Below are positions 33,674 to 43,170 of a stretch of 64,000 nucleotides of DNA, in pieces. The number at the start of each line of letters is the position of its first letter. Position 1 is the stretch's first letter. The stretch covers positions 124,001 through 188,000 of the forward strand of contig NZ_JABMCI010000070.1 in the NCBI RefSeq assembly GCF_013359775.1, written 5' to 3'. The position numbers were made by a program, and so were the translations under genes. The notes below the pieces were generated by a model that was not told where the DNA came from, did not search any database, and was given only the letters and a program-made list of their open reading frames with translations. The stretch comes from Cellulomonas humilata (GTDB taxonomy: Bacteria; Actinomycetota; Actinomycetes; Actinomycetales; Cellulomonadaceae).

Positions 33674-34576
33674 ATGGGCACGAGGAACTACCTGGTCGAG
33701 GGGCTGTCCGGGACGGGCAAGACCACCGTGGCCGACGAGCTGACGCGGCGCGGCCACCAGGTCGTCCACGGGGACCGGGAGCTGGCGTACCAAGGCGACC
33801 CGGTGACCGGCGAGCCGACGGAGGGCGGTCGGCACGAGAACCACCTCTGGGACGTGGACAAGGTCCGAGCGCTCGTCGCCGACCGGAGCGAACCGGCCAC
33901 GTTCTTCTGCGGCGGGTCGAGGAACTTCCCGACGTTCATCGACCTGTTCGACGAGGTGTTCGTCCTCGAGGTCGACCTCGCCACGCTGAACCGGCGGCTC
34001 GACGAGCGACCGGACGACGAGTGGGGCGGCGGGAAGCCGACCGAACGCGAGCGCATCGTGCGGTGGCATCTGACGGGCGAGGACGTCCCGAACAGCGGCG
34101 TCTCCATCGACGCCACCGCGCCGATCGAGCAGGTCGTCGACGAGATCCTCCGGCGATGCCCGGACGACACAGAGAGCGCGCGCCTCGTCGTCCGGTTCGA
34201 CGTCGACGACGACGCCCTCTCCCGACTCCACGCGCGAGCGTTCGGTCAGGGGGGATCCGCGCCGGTCGTCCCGTGGGCGAGTCGACTGAGCCGGCACGCG
34301 CTCACGTGGGTCGGCGCGTTCGAGGGCGATCGCCCGGTCGGCTTCGTGCACGCGTGCTGGGACGGCGGCGCGCACGCGTTCCTCCTCGACGCCGTGGTCG
34401 ATCCCGACCGGCAGCGTCGCGGGATCGGTCGGCGACTGGTCGAGGCGCTGGTCGACGAGGTCCGGTCGGCCGGGTGCGAGTGGCTGCACGTCGACCACGA
34501 GCCGCACCTGGAGCACTTCTACCGGCAGTGCGGCTTCGCCCCGACGAGCGCGGGGGTCCTGAGGCTTCAGCCGTAG
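33674..34576 (+). CDS. Fusion of P-loop kinase-like and GNAT domains
   Basis: 300 residues. Residues 1-175 are a small-kinase fold: Walker A LVEGLSGTGKTTVADELTRR, GHQVVHGDRELAYQGDP, then VFVLEVDLATLNRRLDER. Residues 180-300 are a GNAT acetyltransferase with the acetyl-CoA loop DPDRQRRGIGRRLVEALVDE and an end WLHVDHEPHLEHFYRQCGF. Both halves look intact. The combination suggests a two-step modification of one small molecule, or modification plus resistance; no substrate can be named. It diverges from the ValRS leader region. Confidence 0.75.
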   Translation: MGTRNYLVEGLSGTGKTTVADELTRRGHQVVHGDRELAYQGDPVTGEPTEGGRHENHLWDVDKVRALVADRSEPATFFCGGSRNFPTFIDLFDEVFVLEVDLATLNRRLDERPDDEWGGGKPTERERIVRWHLTGEDVPNSGVSIDATAPIEQVVDEILRRCPDDTESARLVVRFDVDDDALSRLHARAFGQGGSAPVVPWASRLSRHALTWVGAFEGDRPVGFVHACWDGGAHAFLLDAVVDPDRQRRGIGRRLVEALVDEVRSAGCEWLHVDHEPHLEHFYRQCGFAPTSAGVLRLQP

Positions 34577-34587
34577 CCGACACCGGG

Positions 34588-35334
34588 TCAGTGGTGGTGG
34601 CCGTGGCGGCCGAGCGTGTGCTCCGGAGTCGCGCCGGGCCGGGTCCACTGCGGCACGGGTCGGCTCGTCGGCCCCCAGCCCGCCGCACCGTCGACGTCCG
34701 AGCGCCAGAACCAACCCGGTGCCTGTCCGTCCGTGACGCCCTGCCACGCCTCGCCGCGGCCGCGGGGAGTCAGGTCGAGCAGTCCGAACGACCCGTCGGC
34801 GACCTCGACTCCCCGGCCGGTCGTCGAGTAGGTGAGGAACACGCGGTCGTCGGCGCGAAGGAAGCAGGCGAAGGAACCCATGTCGCCGCCGATGGGCGCG
34901 TCCACCCCGCGCACGGAGTACCAGGGCTGGATGTAGCCCATGAACGCGACGAACGGCTCCACCTCGTCCCAGCGACCGGCCGTCAAGATGGCGAACGAGA
35001 CGCCGCGGGCGTTCAGGTAGACGGCGTCGCGGACGTGCCAGGCGGTCAGCGTGCAGCCCTCGCACTGGCCCTGGTGCGGCGCACCGTCGTGCCACATGTG
35101 CTTGTAGACCAGGAGCTCGTCGCGCCCCTGGAAGAGGTCCAGCATCGGCACCGGCCCCTCCGGACCGACCACCTCTGCCGACCCGTCGAGCTCCACCATC
35201 GGCAGTGCGCGACGGACGGCCGCGAGCGCGTCGCCCGCGCGGGTGTGCGCCTTCTCGCGGACCAGCAGCTCGTCGCGCGCGGCCTGCCAGGTGGCGGCAT
35301 CGACGACGGGCGGGCGGTGCGGTGTGGTCGCCAT
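34588..35334 (-). CDS. DUF899 family thioredoxin-like protein
   Basis: 248 residues. The family layout is clear: a helical N-terminus (DAATWQAARDELLVREKAHT), VPMLDLFQGRDELLVYKHMW, the QCEGCTLTAWHV region, GVSFAILTAGRWDEVEPFVA and a His-rich end. DUF899 proteins have a thioredoxin-like fold; the biochemical role is not established. No export signal. Confidence 0.8.
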   Translation of the reverse strand: MATTPHRPPVVDAATWQAARDELLVREKAHTRAGDALAAVRRALPMVELDGSAEVVGPEGPVPMLDLFQGRDELLVYKHMWHDGAPHQGQCEGCTLTAWHVRDAVYLNARGVSFAILTAGRWDEVEPFVAFMGYIQPWYSVRGVDAPIGGDMGSFACFLRADDRVFLTYSTTGRGVEVADGSFGLLDLTPRGRGEAWQGVTDGQAPGWFWRSDVDGAAGWGPTSRPVPQWTRPGATPEHTLGRHGHHH

Positions 35335-35578
35335 GGCGTCCTCCAGGTGTCGACGAGTGTCACCAGGAGAGACTCGCGGCCCGGCCGGAAATCATCGCGG
35401 GTTCGTTACCCTCCGCCGGCCATGACCGGTGGGAGGGACGTCGATCTCGGCGTCCAGCAACGGGTCGGGCGACCCCGGCGGGTCGGCGTCGGACACGAGT
35501 GCGGTCACACCCTTCACACGCACGGCGGCAGGCAAAGGTTGCCAGGCGGCTCCGACTACCGGGAGGCGTGCGCCCGAG

Positions 35579-36100
35579 TCACCTCGCGGGGGCGGCCGCC
35601 GCGAACAGGGCGAGGCTGCGGCCCCAGGAGCGGGCGTGCTCGAGCTCGTCGGGCAGCAGGCCGCTGCTCCGGCCGCTCACCGTGAAGGACTCGGGCGGGA
35701 CCACCAGGTGCGCGCCGGCCTTGGTGAGCCGCTTGCCGATCGTGCTCGCGGCGGAACCGGAGAGCCGGCCGGCGACCGCGGTGTCGAAGACGGCGGTCTG
35801 CATGCCGGACACCCGACCGACCAGCTGGTCGAGCCACTCGCGGACGCCGTCGCCGCGGGACACGGTCTCGGCCACGTCCCCGCGCGCCGCGTCGCGTGTG
35901 CCCGTCGTGGACAGACCGCGCTGATGGGTGGGCGCGCCGATCACGAGCAGCCCCGGCGACGCGCTGAACGACGGGATGACCGCCACCCCCACCTCGTAGA
36001 CCGTGGTCGGGACGCGCAGGTCGGCCAGCCCGGCCGCGACGGCCTGGGCGATCGCCGCGGTGCTGCCGTACATCGACTCGAACACGAGGAGTGCAGTCAT
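35579..36100 (-). CDS. Flavodoxin-like protein
   Basis: 173 residues from ATG 36100. The FMN phosphate-binding loop is FESMYGSTAAIAQAVA. The central strand LLVIGAPTHQRGLST and TAVFDTAVAGRLSGSAASTI match long-chain flavodoxin-like proteins common in actinobacteria. It is a probable FMN-binding electron carrier; the partner is unknown. Confidence 0.75.
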   Translation of the reverse strand: MTALLVFESMYGSTAAIAQAVAAGLADLRVPTTVYEVGVAVIPSFSASPGLLVIGAPTHQRGLSTTGTRDAARGDVAETVSRGDGVREWLDQLVGRVSGMQTAVFDTAVAGRLSGSAASTIGKRLTKAGAHLVVPPESFTVSGRSSGLLPDELEHARSWGRSLALFAAAAPAR

Positions 36101-36254
36101 GGACCCCACGGTCCACTGCCTTCGGGCCGTGCTCGCAGGCCTAACGTCCTCACCCGCTCGCGCACCACACGCTCGGCGTCGGGGTCATCGAGACCGCCGC
36201 GAAACGTTTGGACGGTTGACCCGCATCTACGCCTGGCAGTCTTCTGGGCCGGTC

Positions 36255-36270
36255 ATGTGAGCGCTCACAT
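36255..36270. promoter_or_regulatory. LacI-type operator before the GH43 gene
   Basis: ATGTGAGCGCTCACAT is a perfect 16-bp palindrome with a GCGC centre, 18 bp before the ATG of the secreted GH43. The related TGGGAGCGCTCCCA is the CelR site of cellulolytic actinobacteria, so control by a LacI/CelR-type repressor released by a plant oligosaccharide is likely. Confidence 0.6.
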
Positions 36271-36288
36271 CGATCCCGAGGACCCCGC

Positions 36289-38199
36289 ATGCCTCTCGCT
36301 CGCCGCACCCGCGCCACCCTGCACCGGCTCGCCCGACTCGCCCTCGCGGTGCTGCTCACCGTCACCGCACTCGTGGCGCCCTCGGTGACCGCGACCGCGG
36401 TCGGGGAGGACACGGTCCGCAACCCGCTGCTCGCCGACGGTGCCGACCCGTGGCTGCAGTTCCACGACGGCAACTACTACCTGGCGACGACGACGTGGAG
36501 CTCGCAGCTGGTCATGCGCAAGTCCCCGACCCTCGCCGGGCTGCGCACGGCCGCGGCCGTGCACGTGTGGTCCGAGACCGCCGCGGACAGCGGGTTCAAC
36601 TTCTGGGCACCCGAGTTCCACCGGCTGACCGGCCCCAACGGCACGCGCTGGTACCTCATGTACACGTCGGGCACGAGCGCCAACCTCGACGGTCAGAAGC
36701 TCCGCGTGCTCGAGAGCGCCGGCGACGACCCGATGGGCCCGTACGCGGTCAAGGCCACTCCGATGCCGAGCACCTGGAACATCGACGGGTCGTACCTGAC
36801 CGTCGGCAGCCAGCTGTACCTGCTGTGGTCCGAGTGGCAGGGAGCCGACCAGAGCCTGTGGATCTCCCGGATGACGAACCCGTGGACCGTGACCGGCTCG
36901 CGCGTGCTGATCTCGCGGCCGAGCTACAGCTGGGAGACGCAGGGCGGCCGGACCAACGAGGCGCCGGAGGTCATCCAGCGGGGCGGCCGGACGCACGTCG
37001 TCTACTCCGCGAGCTCGTGCAACACCCCGGACTACAAGCTCGGCCTGCTCACCCTGACCGGGAGCGACCCGATGGCCGCGTCGTCGTGGACCAAGCGCTC
37101 CACGCCGGTCTTCCAGAAGGGCAACGGCGTCTACGGACCGGGGCACAACGGCTTCTTCCGCTCGCCGGACGGGACGCAGGACTGGCTCGTCTACCACGCC
37201 AACGCGACGAGCAGCCAGGGCTGCGGCAGCACCCGCTCGACCCGCGTGCAGCCCTTCACGTGGGCCTCGGACGGCTCACCGAGCTTCGGGACGCCCGCGT
37301 CGACGACGACCGACCTCACCGTCCCGTCCGGCGAGAAGGGCCCGATCACCGCGGCCGTCGAGGGCGCGGCGTACACGCTGGTCAACCGGAGCACGGGCCG
37401 CTGCGCCGGCGTGGCGGCCAGCTCCGGGGCGGACGGCGCCGACGTCGCCCAGTACGGGTGCGACGCCACATCCAGCCGCTGGGTGCTCGACCCGACTGCC
37501 GACGGCTACTACCGCCTGGTCAACAAGGCCAGCAACAGGGTGGTCGACGTCGCCGGCTGCGGCACCGCGGACGGCACGGACGTGCGGCAGTGGGCGTGGC
37601 TGGACAACGCCTGCCAGCAGTGGCAGGTCACGCCGACGTCCGACGGCTGGTCGCGGCTGACCAACCGGGCGAGCGGCAAGGTCCTGGACCTCGCCGACTG
37701 CGGCACGGCGGACGCGACGAACATCCGCATCTGGTCCTCGAACGGCTCGGCGTGCCAGCAGTGGCGGCTGGCACCCACCGGCACCGTCGCCGTGGTGAGC
37801 AGCCAGAGCGGCAAGGTGCTGGACGTCGCCGACTGCTCGACCGCTGCGGGCACGTCGGTGCGGTCCTGGGCCTGGAACGGGGCGGCGTGCCAGCGGTGGA
37901 CGTTCGCGCACACCGACAACGGGTACTACCGCGTCCAGCCGACGTCGTCGTCGGGCAGCTGCCTGCTGGTGGCGTCCGGGTCCACGGCCGACGGCGCCGC
38001 GCTCACGCAGGGCTCGTGCTCGGCGACGGGGAGCCAGTGGCGGATCGAGCCGCTGGCCGACGGCTCGGTGCGGCTCGTCGCACGGCACAGCGGGAAGGTG
38101 CTCGACCTGGCCGGCTGCGGGCTGGCCACCGGTAACGCGCTCGTGCAGTGGTCGTGGCTGGACAACCTCTGCCAGCGGTTCACGTTGCGCGCGCCCTGA
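36289..38199 (+). CDS. Secreted GH43 glycosidase with ricin-type lectin modules
   Basis: 636 residues. A signal peptide (basic start, LARLALAVLLTVTALVAPSV, cut near VTATA) is followed by a GH43 five-bladed propeller. Likely catalytic residues are Asp53 of LLADGADPWLQFHD, the pKa-modulating Asp in STWNIDGSYLT and the Glu of RTNEAPEVIQRGG. From about residue 360 come six QxW-type repeats (CQQWQV, CQQWRL, CQRWTF, SQWRI and similar) forming two ricin-B beta-trefoils that bind carbohydrate. Probably an alpha-L-arabinofuranosidase or arabinanase-like enzyme acting outside the cell. Confidence 0.85.
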   Translation: MPLARRTRATLHRLARLALAVLLTVTALVAPSVTATAVGEDTVRNPLLADGADPWLQFHDGNYYLATTTWSSQLVMRKSPTLAGLRTAAAVHVWSETAADSGFNFWAPEFHRLTGPNGTRWYLMYTSGTSANLDGQKLRVLESAGDDPMGPYAVKATPMPSTWNIDGSYLTVGSQLYLLWSEWQGADQSLWISRMTNPWTVTGSRVLISRPSYSWETQGGRTNEAPEVIQRGGRTHVVYSASSCNTPDYKLGLLTLTGSDPMAASSWTKRSTPVFQKGNGVYGPGHNGFFRSPDGTQDWLVYHANATSSQGCGSTRSTRVQPFTWASDGSPSFGTPASTTTDLTVPSGEKGPITAAVEGAAYTLVNRSTGRCAGVAASSGADGADVAQYGCDATSSRWVLDPTADGYYRLVNKASNRVVDVAGCGTADGTDVRQWAWLDNACQQWQVTPTSDGWSRLTNRASGKVLDLADCGTADATNIRIWSSNGSACQQWRLAPTGTVAVVSSQSGKVLDVADCSTAAGTSVRSWAWNGAACQRWTFAHTDNGYYRVQPTSSSGSCLLVASGSTADGAALTQGSCSATGSQWRIEPLADGSVRLVARHSGKVLDLAGCGLATGNALVQWSWLDNLCQRFTLRAP

Positions 38200-38201
38200 C
38201 G

Positions 38202-38217
38202 GGCGGGCGATCCCGCC
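38202..38217. terminator. Short GC hairpin after the GH43 gene
   Basis: GGCGGG and CCCGCC form a 6-bp stem with a 4-nt CGAT loop directly after the stop codon. No T-tract follows, as is common in actinobacterial terminators. Confidence 0.4.
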
Positions 38218-38255
38218 GACGGCCTCATCACGGCCCAGCATGGCCCCTGTCCTGC

Positions 38256-38281
38256 GGTCAGGGTCGAACCAGGGCCTGACC
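38256..38281. promoter_or_regulatory. Inverted repeat upstream of the ABC exporter
   Basis: GGTCAGG and CCTGACC are separated by 12 bp, 50 bp before the ABC ATPase start. The symmetry suggests a dimeric repressor site, but no regulator gene is adjacent. Confidence 0.35.
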
Positions 38282-38331
38282 AGGGGGTTCACTGATCCCG
38301 GACGCGTCGTGATGAGCGGATGATCGTCACC

Positions 38332-39117
38332 ATGACGAATGAACAGAGGACCCCCATCGCGAGCGCCCGCGGGCTCGTGAAGACGTATGGCAAGGGCGAC
38401 ACGGCGGTGCACGCCCTCGCGGGGGTCGACGTCGACTTCGGTCGCGGCCAGATGACCGCGATCATGGGCCCGTCCGGCTCCGGGAAGTCGACGCTCATGC
38501 ACTGCATGGCCGGACTCGACCGCACGGACGCCGGGACGGTCGTCGTGGACGGGCTCGAGGTCAGCGGCATGAACGAGCGCAAGCTGACCAAGCTGCGCCG
38601 CGACCGCCTCGGGTTCATCTTCCAGGCGTTCAACCTGGTGCCCACCCTGACGGCGCTGGAGAACATCACGTTGCCGCTGGACATCGCGCGCCGGCCCGTC
38701 GACAAGGCGCACCTCGCCGAGGTCGTGGAGGCCGTCGGGCTGGCGGACCGGCTGAGCCACAAGCCGTCGGAGCTGTCGGGCGGGCAGCAGCAGCGCGTCG
38801 CGTGCGCGCGGGCCCTGGTGTCCCGGCCCGCCGTCGTGTTCGCCGACGAGCCCACCGGCAACCTCGACTCCACGTCGTCGGCGGAGGTGCTGGGGTTCCT
38901 GCGTCGGTCCGTGGACGAGCTCGGGCAGTCCGTGGTCATGGTCACGCACGACCCGACCGCCGCGTCCTACGCGCACCGCGTGCTGTTCCTGGCTGACGGG
39001 CGCGTGGTCGGCGAGCTCGCCGACCCGACGCCCGAGTCGGTCCTCGCCGCGCTCGCGGCCCTCCGCCCGGCTCGGCAGGGTGGGTCCGCCCTGCTCGCGC
39101 AGACCGTGGGTGTGTGA
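38332..39117 (+). CDS. ABC transporter ATP-binding protein (MacB/LolD type)
   Basis: 261 residues. All ABC motifs are present: Walker A MGPSGSGKSTLMHCMAGLDR, the Q-loop FIFQAFNLVPTLTALENI, signature LSGGQQQRVACARALV, Walker B PAVVFADEPTGNLDS and the switch His in VVMVTHDPTAASYA. The pattern FIFQAFNLVPTLTALEN and DEPTGNLD mark the MacB/LolD class. An ATG at 38320 is also possible. Its TGA overlaps the ATG of the permease gene, so the two form one exporter. Confidence 0.85.
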   Translation: MTNEQRTPIASARGLVKTYGKGDTAVHALAGVDVDFGRGQMTAIMGPSGSGKSTLMHCMAGLDRTDAGTVVVDGLEVSGMNERKLTKLRRDRLGFIFQAFNLVPTLTALENITLPLDIARRPVDKAHLAEVVEAVGLADRLSHKPSELSGGQQQRVACARALVSRPAVVFADEPTGNLDSTSSAEVLGFLRRSVDELGQSVVMVTHDPTAASYAHRVLFLADGRVVGELADPTPESVLAALAALRPARQGGSALLAQTVGV

Positions 39118-41663
39118 TGGGACGCGTCGCACTGCGCGGCATCCGCGCGCACCTGGTGCGGTTCCTGCTGTCCGTGCTCGCCGTCGCGCTGGGTGTCGCG
39201 TTCGTCGCGGGCACGTTCGCGCTGCGGACCATGCTCTCCGGCACGTTCGACGGGATCGTCGACGCCGCCGCCCCCGGCGACGTCTACGTGCGCGTGCAGC
39301 AGGCCGAGGGCTCCTCGGTCGTCACGGGCACGGCCAACGCCACGGGCGAGAGCGTGCCGCGGGACCTCGTCGAGGAGATCGCGGCCGTCGACGGGGTCGC
39401 CCACGCGGTCCCCGGCGTCTCGGGGCCGATCGTGCTGGTCGGCGCGGACGGGACCGCCGTGCAGAGCACGCAGGCACCGTCCTTCGCCCTGATGTACGTG
39501 CCCGACGACCCGTCGCTCGACGTGGTCGAGGGGCGCGGCCCGCAGCGGCCCGGCGAGGTCGCCCTGGAGTCGGCCACGCTGGAGTCGTCCGGCCTCGCGG
39601 TCGGCGACACCACCGACGCCGTGCTCGGCGGCGAGGTCACCCAGGTCGAGGTCGTCGGCCGCGTCGACCTCGGTGGGCCGATGGCGGGCGCGACGATCGT
39701 GCTCGTCGACGCGCAGACCGGCCAGGACGTGCTCGCCCCCGAGGGCGGGGTCAACGACATCGCGGTGTATGCCGCGGACGGCACGTCCGTCGCGCAGCTC
39801 GTCGACCGGATCTCCCCGCTCGCCCCCGACGGCCTGGAGGTCGTCGCGGGGGACGCGCTGCGCGCCGAGAACAAGACCGAGATCGCCAGCCAGCTCGGCT
39901 TCATCACGACGTTCCTGCTGGTCTTCGCGGCGATCGCCCTGTTCGTCGGGGCGTTCATCATCTCCAACACGTTCGCGATGTCGGTGCGGCAGCGGATGCG
40001 CGAGCTCGCGCTGCTGCGGGCCGTCGGGGCGTCGCCGGTGCAGGTGTTCTCCTCGGTGCTCGTGCAGGCCGCGGTCGTGGGCCTGCTCGGGTCGGCGCTG
40101 GGCATCGCGGGTGGCGTCGGGCTCGTCTCGGCGCTGCGGGTCGGGCTCGGCACCGTCGGGATGGACCTCGTGGGGACCATCCCGCTCGACGTGACGACCG
40201 TCGTCGTCTCGCTCGTGGTCGGCACGGTCGTCAGCGTCCTCGCGGCCGCGCTCCCCGCGCGGCGGGCGGCACTCGTGCCCCCCGTCGAGGCGATGCGCGA
40301 CGACGTCGCGACCCCAGAGAAGTCGCTGCGCTGGCGCGCGCTCGGTGGGCTCGTCGTCACGGGTGCCGGCGTCGCCTCGCTGGTGGTCGCGCTGCTGCGG
40401 CCGGAGGCGGACTCCGCGGAGCTCTGGCTCGGCAGCGGTGCGGCTGCGGTGCTCGTGGGGGTGCTCATGCTCTCGCCGGTGGTGGCGCGGTCGGCCGTCG
40501 GGGTCCTCGCCTGGCCGTTCGTGCGGCTGCTGCGTCCCGTCGGACGGCTGGCCCGCGGCAACGTGGTGCGCAACCCGCGCCGGACCGCCAACACGGCCGG
40601 AGCCCTGATGATCGGCATGGCGCTGGTCGGTGCGGTGTCGGTGATCGCCGTGACCGCGCAGCAGTCCGTCGCGGGCGTGGTCGAGGCGCAGACGAACGCC
40701 GACGTCGTGGTGCGGTCCGCGACCCAGGTGATCCCGGCCGGCGCGGTGGACGACGTCGTCGCGCTGCCGGAGGCGGGTCGCGCGGACCCGATCGCGTTCG
40801 CCCCGCTCGGGGTGGCGGTCGGCGACGCGACGCCCGAGGTGCAGTACGTGATCGGCCTGGACTCCGGGACGCTGGGCGGCTCGGTCGAGGTCGACGTGGT
40901 CGACGGCTCGCTCGACGGGCTCGGTGCCGGCGAGGTCGCCGTCCTGGAGTCCGCCGCCGAGGAGCACGGCTGGGGCGTCGGCGACACGCTCAGGGTCAGC
41001 GGCACGGGAGGCCCGCAGGACCTCGCCGTCACGGCGGTCTTCACGACGAACATCCTCGGCTCGCCGCTCGTCGTCGACCGCGGGGTGCTCGACGGCCTGC
41101 TGCCGCGCGAGCAGCAGATGGTCGACACGATCCTCGTGTCGGCGGCCGCCGGGGTGAGCACGGCGCAGCTGCAGGACGCGGTCGCTGAGACCGTCGCGCC
41201 GTACATCGTGGTCTCCGTCCTCACGCGTGAGGAGTTCGTGTCGAGCCTGGCCGACCAGGTGAACCAGGTGCTGGTCATCCTCTACGCGCTGCTCGGCCTG
41301 TCGGTCGTCATCGCGGTGCTCGGCATCGTCAACACGCTCGCCCTGTCCGTGATCGAGCGGACGCGGGAGATCGGGCTGCTCCGGGCCGTCGGCCTCGGGC
41401 GCCTGCAGCTCGCGGGGACGGTGACCATCGAGTCGGTGCTGACCGCGGTGTTCGGCACGGTGCTGGGGCTGGTGGTGGGCGTGGCGCTCGCGTCGACCCT
41501 GCCGACCCTCTTCGCGGACGAGGGCCTGTCGACGCTGGTCATCCCGTGGGGGAGCCTCGCCGGGATGCTCGTGCTCGCCGTGGTGGTCGGGGTGCTCGCC
41601 GCGGTGTGGCCCGGCTCGCGGGCCGCCCGCATGAAGGTGCTCGACGCGGTCGCGTACGAGTGA
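39117..41663 (+). CDS. ABC transporter permease with two FtsX domains
   Basis: 848 residues. A helix at the N-terminus (VRFLLSVLAVALGVAFVAGT) is followed by a MacB-type periplasmic-like extracellular domain. The first FtsX domain lies around residues 255-390 (VFAAIALFVGAFIISNTFAM, then QRMRELALLRAVGASPVQVF). A second extracellular domain follows, and the second FtsX domain lies near the end (ALLGLSVVIAVLGIVNTLAL, then RTREIGLLRAVGLGRLQLAG). It pairs with the upstream ATPase and probably exports a lipophilic compound or peptide, or works in envelope stress. A strong terminator follows at 41670-41701. Confidence 0.85.
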   Translation: MGRVALRGIRAHLVRFLLSVLAVALGVAFVAGTFALRTMLSGTFDGIVDAAAPGDVYVRVQQAEGSSVVTGTANATGESVPRDLVEEIAAVDGVAHAVPGVSGPIVLVGADGTAVQSTQAPSFALMYVPDDPSLDVVEGRGPQRPGEVALESATLESSGLAVGDTTDAVLGGEVTQVEVVGRVDLGGPMAGATIVLVDAQTGQDVLAPEGGVNDIAVYAADGTSVAQLVDRISPLAPDGLEVVAGDALRAENKTEIASQLGFITTFLLVFAAIALFVGAFIISNTFAMSVRQRMRELALLRAVGASPVQVFSSVLVQAAVVGLLGSALGIAGGVGLVSALRVGLGTVGMDLVGTIPLDVTTVVVSLVVGTVVSVLAAALPARRAALVPPVEAMRDDVATPEKSLRWRALGGLVVTGAGVASLVVALLRPEADSAELWLGSGAAAVLVGVLMLSPVVARSAVGVLAWPFVRLLRPVGRLARGNVVRNPRRTANTAGALMIGMALVGAVSVIAVTAQQSVAGVVEAQTNADVVVRSATQVIPAGAVDDVVALPEAGRADPIAFAPLGVAVGDATPEVQYVIGLDSGTLGGSVEVDVVDGSLDGLGAGEVAVLESAAEEHGWGVGDTLRVSGTGGPQDLAVTAVFTTNILGSPLVVDRGVLDGLLPREQQMVDTILVSAAAGVSTAQLQDAVAETVAPYIVVSVLTREEFVSSLADQVNQVLVILYALLGLSVVIAVLGIVNTLALSVIERTREIGLLRAVGLGRLQLAGTVTIESVLTAVFGTVLGLVVGVALASTLPTLFADEGLSTLVIPWGSLAGMLVLAVVVGVLAAVWPGSRAARMKVLDAVAYE

Positions 41664-41669
41664 GGTCCC

Positions 41670-41701
41670 GCCGAGGGCGCCCGGAGGGGGGCGCCCTCGG
41701 C
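41670..41701. terminator. Strong bidirectional hairpin terminator
   Basis: GCCGAGGGCGCCC (41670-41682) pairs perfectly with GGGCGCCCTCGGC (41689-41701) around a 6-nt loop. It lies between the convergent ABC permease and MFS genes, so it can end transcription from both sides. Confidence 0.75.
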
Positions 41702-41706
41702 CAGGA

Positions 41707-43167
41707 TCAGTGCGCGCCGACGAGGACGGTGGCGTGCTCGGCCGCTCGCGGAGGCATGAGCTCGTCCTTGGTGCCGCGGATCAGGAACGCGGCGATCGCC
41801 GCAGCCGCGAGCATGCCGACGCCCGCGGCGAGGAATGCGGTGGAGTAGCCGTCGGTGAAGGCGGCGAGCTGCCCCGCGCCGCTGCCGAGCGAGTCGGCGA
41901 CGGTGTGCGCGTAGAGGACCGTGAACACCGCGATGCCGATCGAGCCGCCGATGTGGAACGTCGAGCTGACGGTCGCGGAGGCGACGCCGGCGTCGTGCGG
42001 CTCGACCCCGGTGAGGGCGAGGTTCTGCAGCGGCACGAACAGGCCTGAGAAGCCGATACCGAGCAGGACGAGACCGGGCAGCACCTGCGTGACGTAGCTC
42101 CCGGCCGGGGTGATCGCCATCGCGAAGAAGAACAGGCCCGCCGCGCAGAACAGCGGCCCGGCGATCAGCAGCGGTCGGGGACCGAACCGGTCGAGCATCG
42201 TGGTCGACACCGGCGTGCAGCCCATGATCACGACCGTCATGGCGACGTTCGCGACGCCGGCCAGCAGCGGGGTCAGGCCCATCACGATCTGGAAGTAGAG
42301 CGTGAGGTAGAGCATCGACCCGAGCATCACCGAGCCGATGACGGCCTGGACGAGGAACGCCCCGGCGCGCACCCGGTGGGCGACGACGCGCAGCGGCAGC
42401 AGGGGCTGGGCCACGCGGCACTGGATCCAGACGAAGACCGCGAGCATCACCACGCCGCCGGCCAGGAAGCCGATCGTGTCTGCCGAGCCCCAGCCGTGCT
42501 CGGCGCGCGTGAACCCGTAGACCAGCGAGCCGAGGCCGAGGATCACGGTGACCGTGCCCCAGACGTCGTAGCGGTTGTCACCCTCGGCCTTGCTCTCGGT
42601 GAGCAGCAGCGCGCCGCCGACCATGCCGATGACGACGAAGACGACATTGACCAGCAGGCACCAGCGCCAGGTGGCGAACTCGGTGAGCACGCCACCGAGG
42701 AGCAGGCCGATCGCGGCCCCTGTGCCGGCGACGATCCCCATGATCGCGAACGCCTTGTTGCGGTCCTTCCCGTGCGGGAACGTCACGGTGACCATGGCCA
42801 GCGCGGCCGGAGCCAGCAGCGCCGCGAACACCCCCTGAACGGCGCGGGCGGCGATGAGCTCGGTCCCACCCTGCGCCAGGCCGCCCCACGCGGAGGCCAG
42901 CCCGAAGCCGACCATGCCCACCATGAACGTGCGCTTGCGGCCCCAGTAGTCGGCGACCCGACCGCCGAGCAGCAGGAGCGAGCCGAACGTCAGCGCGTAG
43001 GCGGTGACGAGCCACTGCCGCTGGTCGTCGGACATGCCGAGGGCGGCCTGCGCGTCGGGCAGGGCGATGGCCACGATCGTCGTGTCCAGCACGACGACGA
43101 GCTGCGTGAGGGCGAGGACGGCGAGGGCCCACCAGCGGGCGGCGGGCTTGTCCAGGAGTGCGGACAT
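41707..43167 (-). CDS. MFS drug exporter, DHA2 (EmrB/QacA) type, 14 helices
   Basis: 486 residues. It opens with WALAVLALTQLVVVLDTTIV, has motif A as LLLGGRVADYWGRKRTFMVG, motif C region FAIMGIVAGTGAAIGLLLGG and 14 predicted helices, matching proton-driven multidrug exporters. Its ribosome site CTGGAGG is sequestered by an 11-bp hairpin preceded by a leader peptide, so synthesis is probably inducible by a translation inhibitor. It is the last gene of the glycosyltransferase-TetR-exporter run. Confidence 0.85.
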   Translation of the reverse strand: MSALLDKPAARWWALAVLALTQLVVVLDTTIVAIALPDAQAALGMSDDQRQWLVTAYALTFGSLLLLGGRVADYWGRKRTFMVGMVGFGLASAWGGLAQGGTELIAARAVQGVFAALLAPAALAMVTVTFPHGKDRNKAFAIMGIVAGTGAAIGLLLGGVLTEFATWRWCLLVNVVFVVIGMVGGALLLTESKAEGDNRYDVWGTVTVILGLGSLVYGFTRAEHGWGSADTIGFLAGGVVMLAVFVWIQCRVAQPLLPLRVVAHRVRAGAFLVQAVIGSVMLGSMLYLTLYFQIVMGLTPLLAGVANVAMTVVIMGCTPVSTTMLDRFGPRPLLIAGPLFCAAGLFFFAMAITPAGSYVTQVLPGLVLLGIGFSGLFVPLQNLALTGVEPHDAGVASATVSSTFHIGGSIGIAVFTVLYAHTVADSLGSGAGQLAAFTDGYSTAFLAAGVGMLAAAAIAAFLIRGTKDELMPPRAAEHATVLVGAH

Positions 43168-43170
43168 GAA

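Noticed and set aside
31454..34576. A plus-strand open frame of over 1000 codons across the synthetase region
   Set aside because: It is antisense to the ValRS gene with Arg/Gly/Pro-rich low-complexity translation. Only its last 300 codons (kinase-GNAT) are real.
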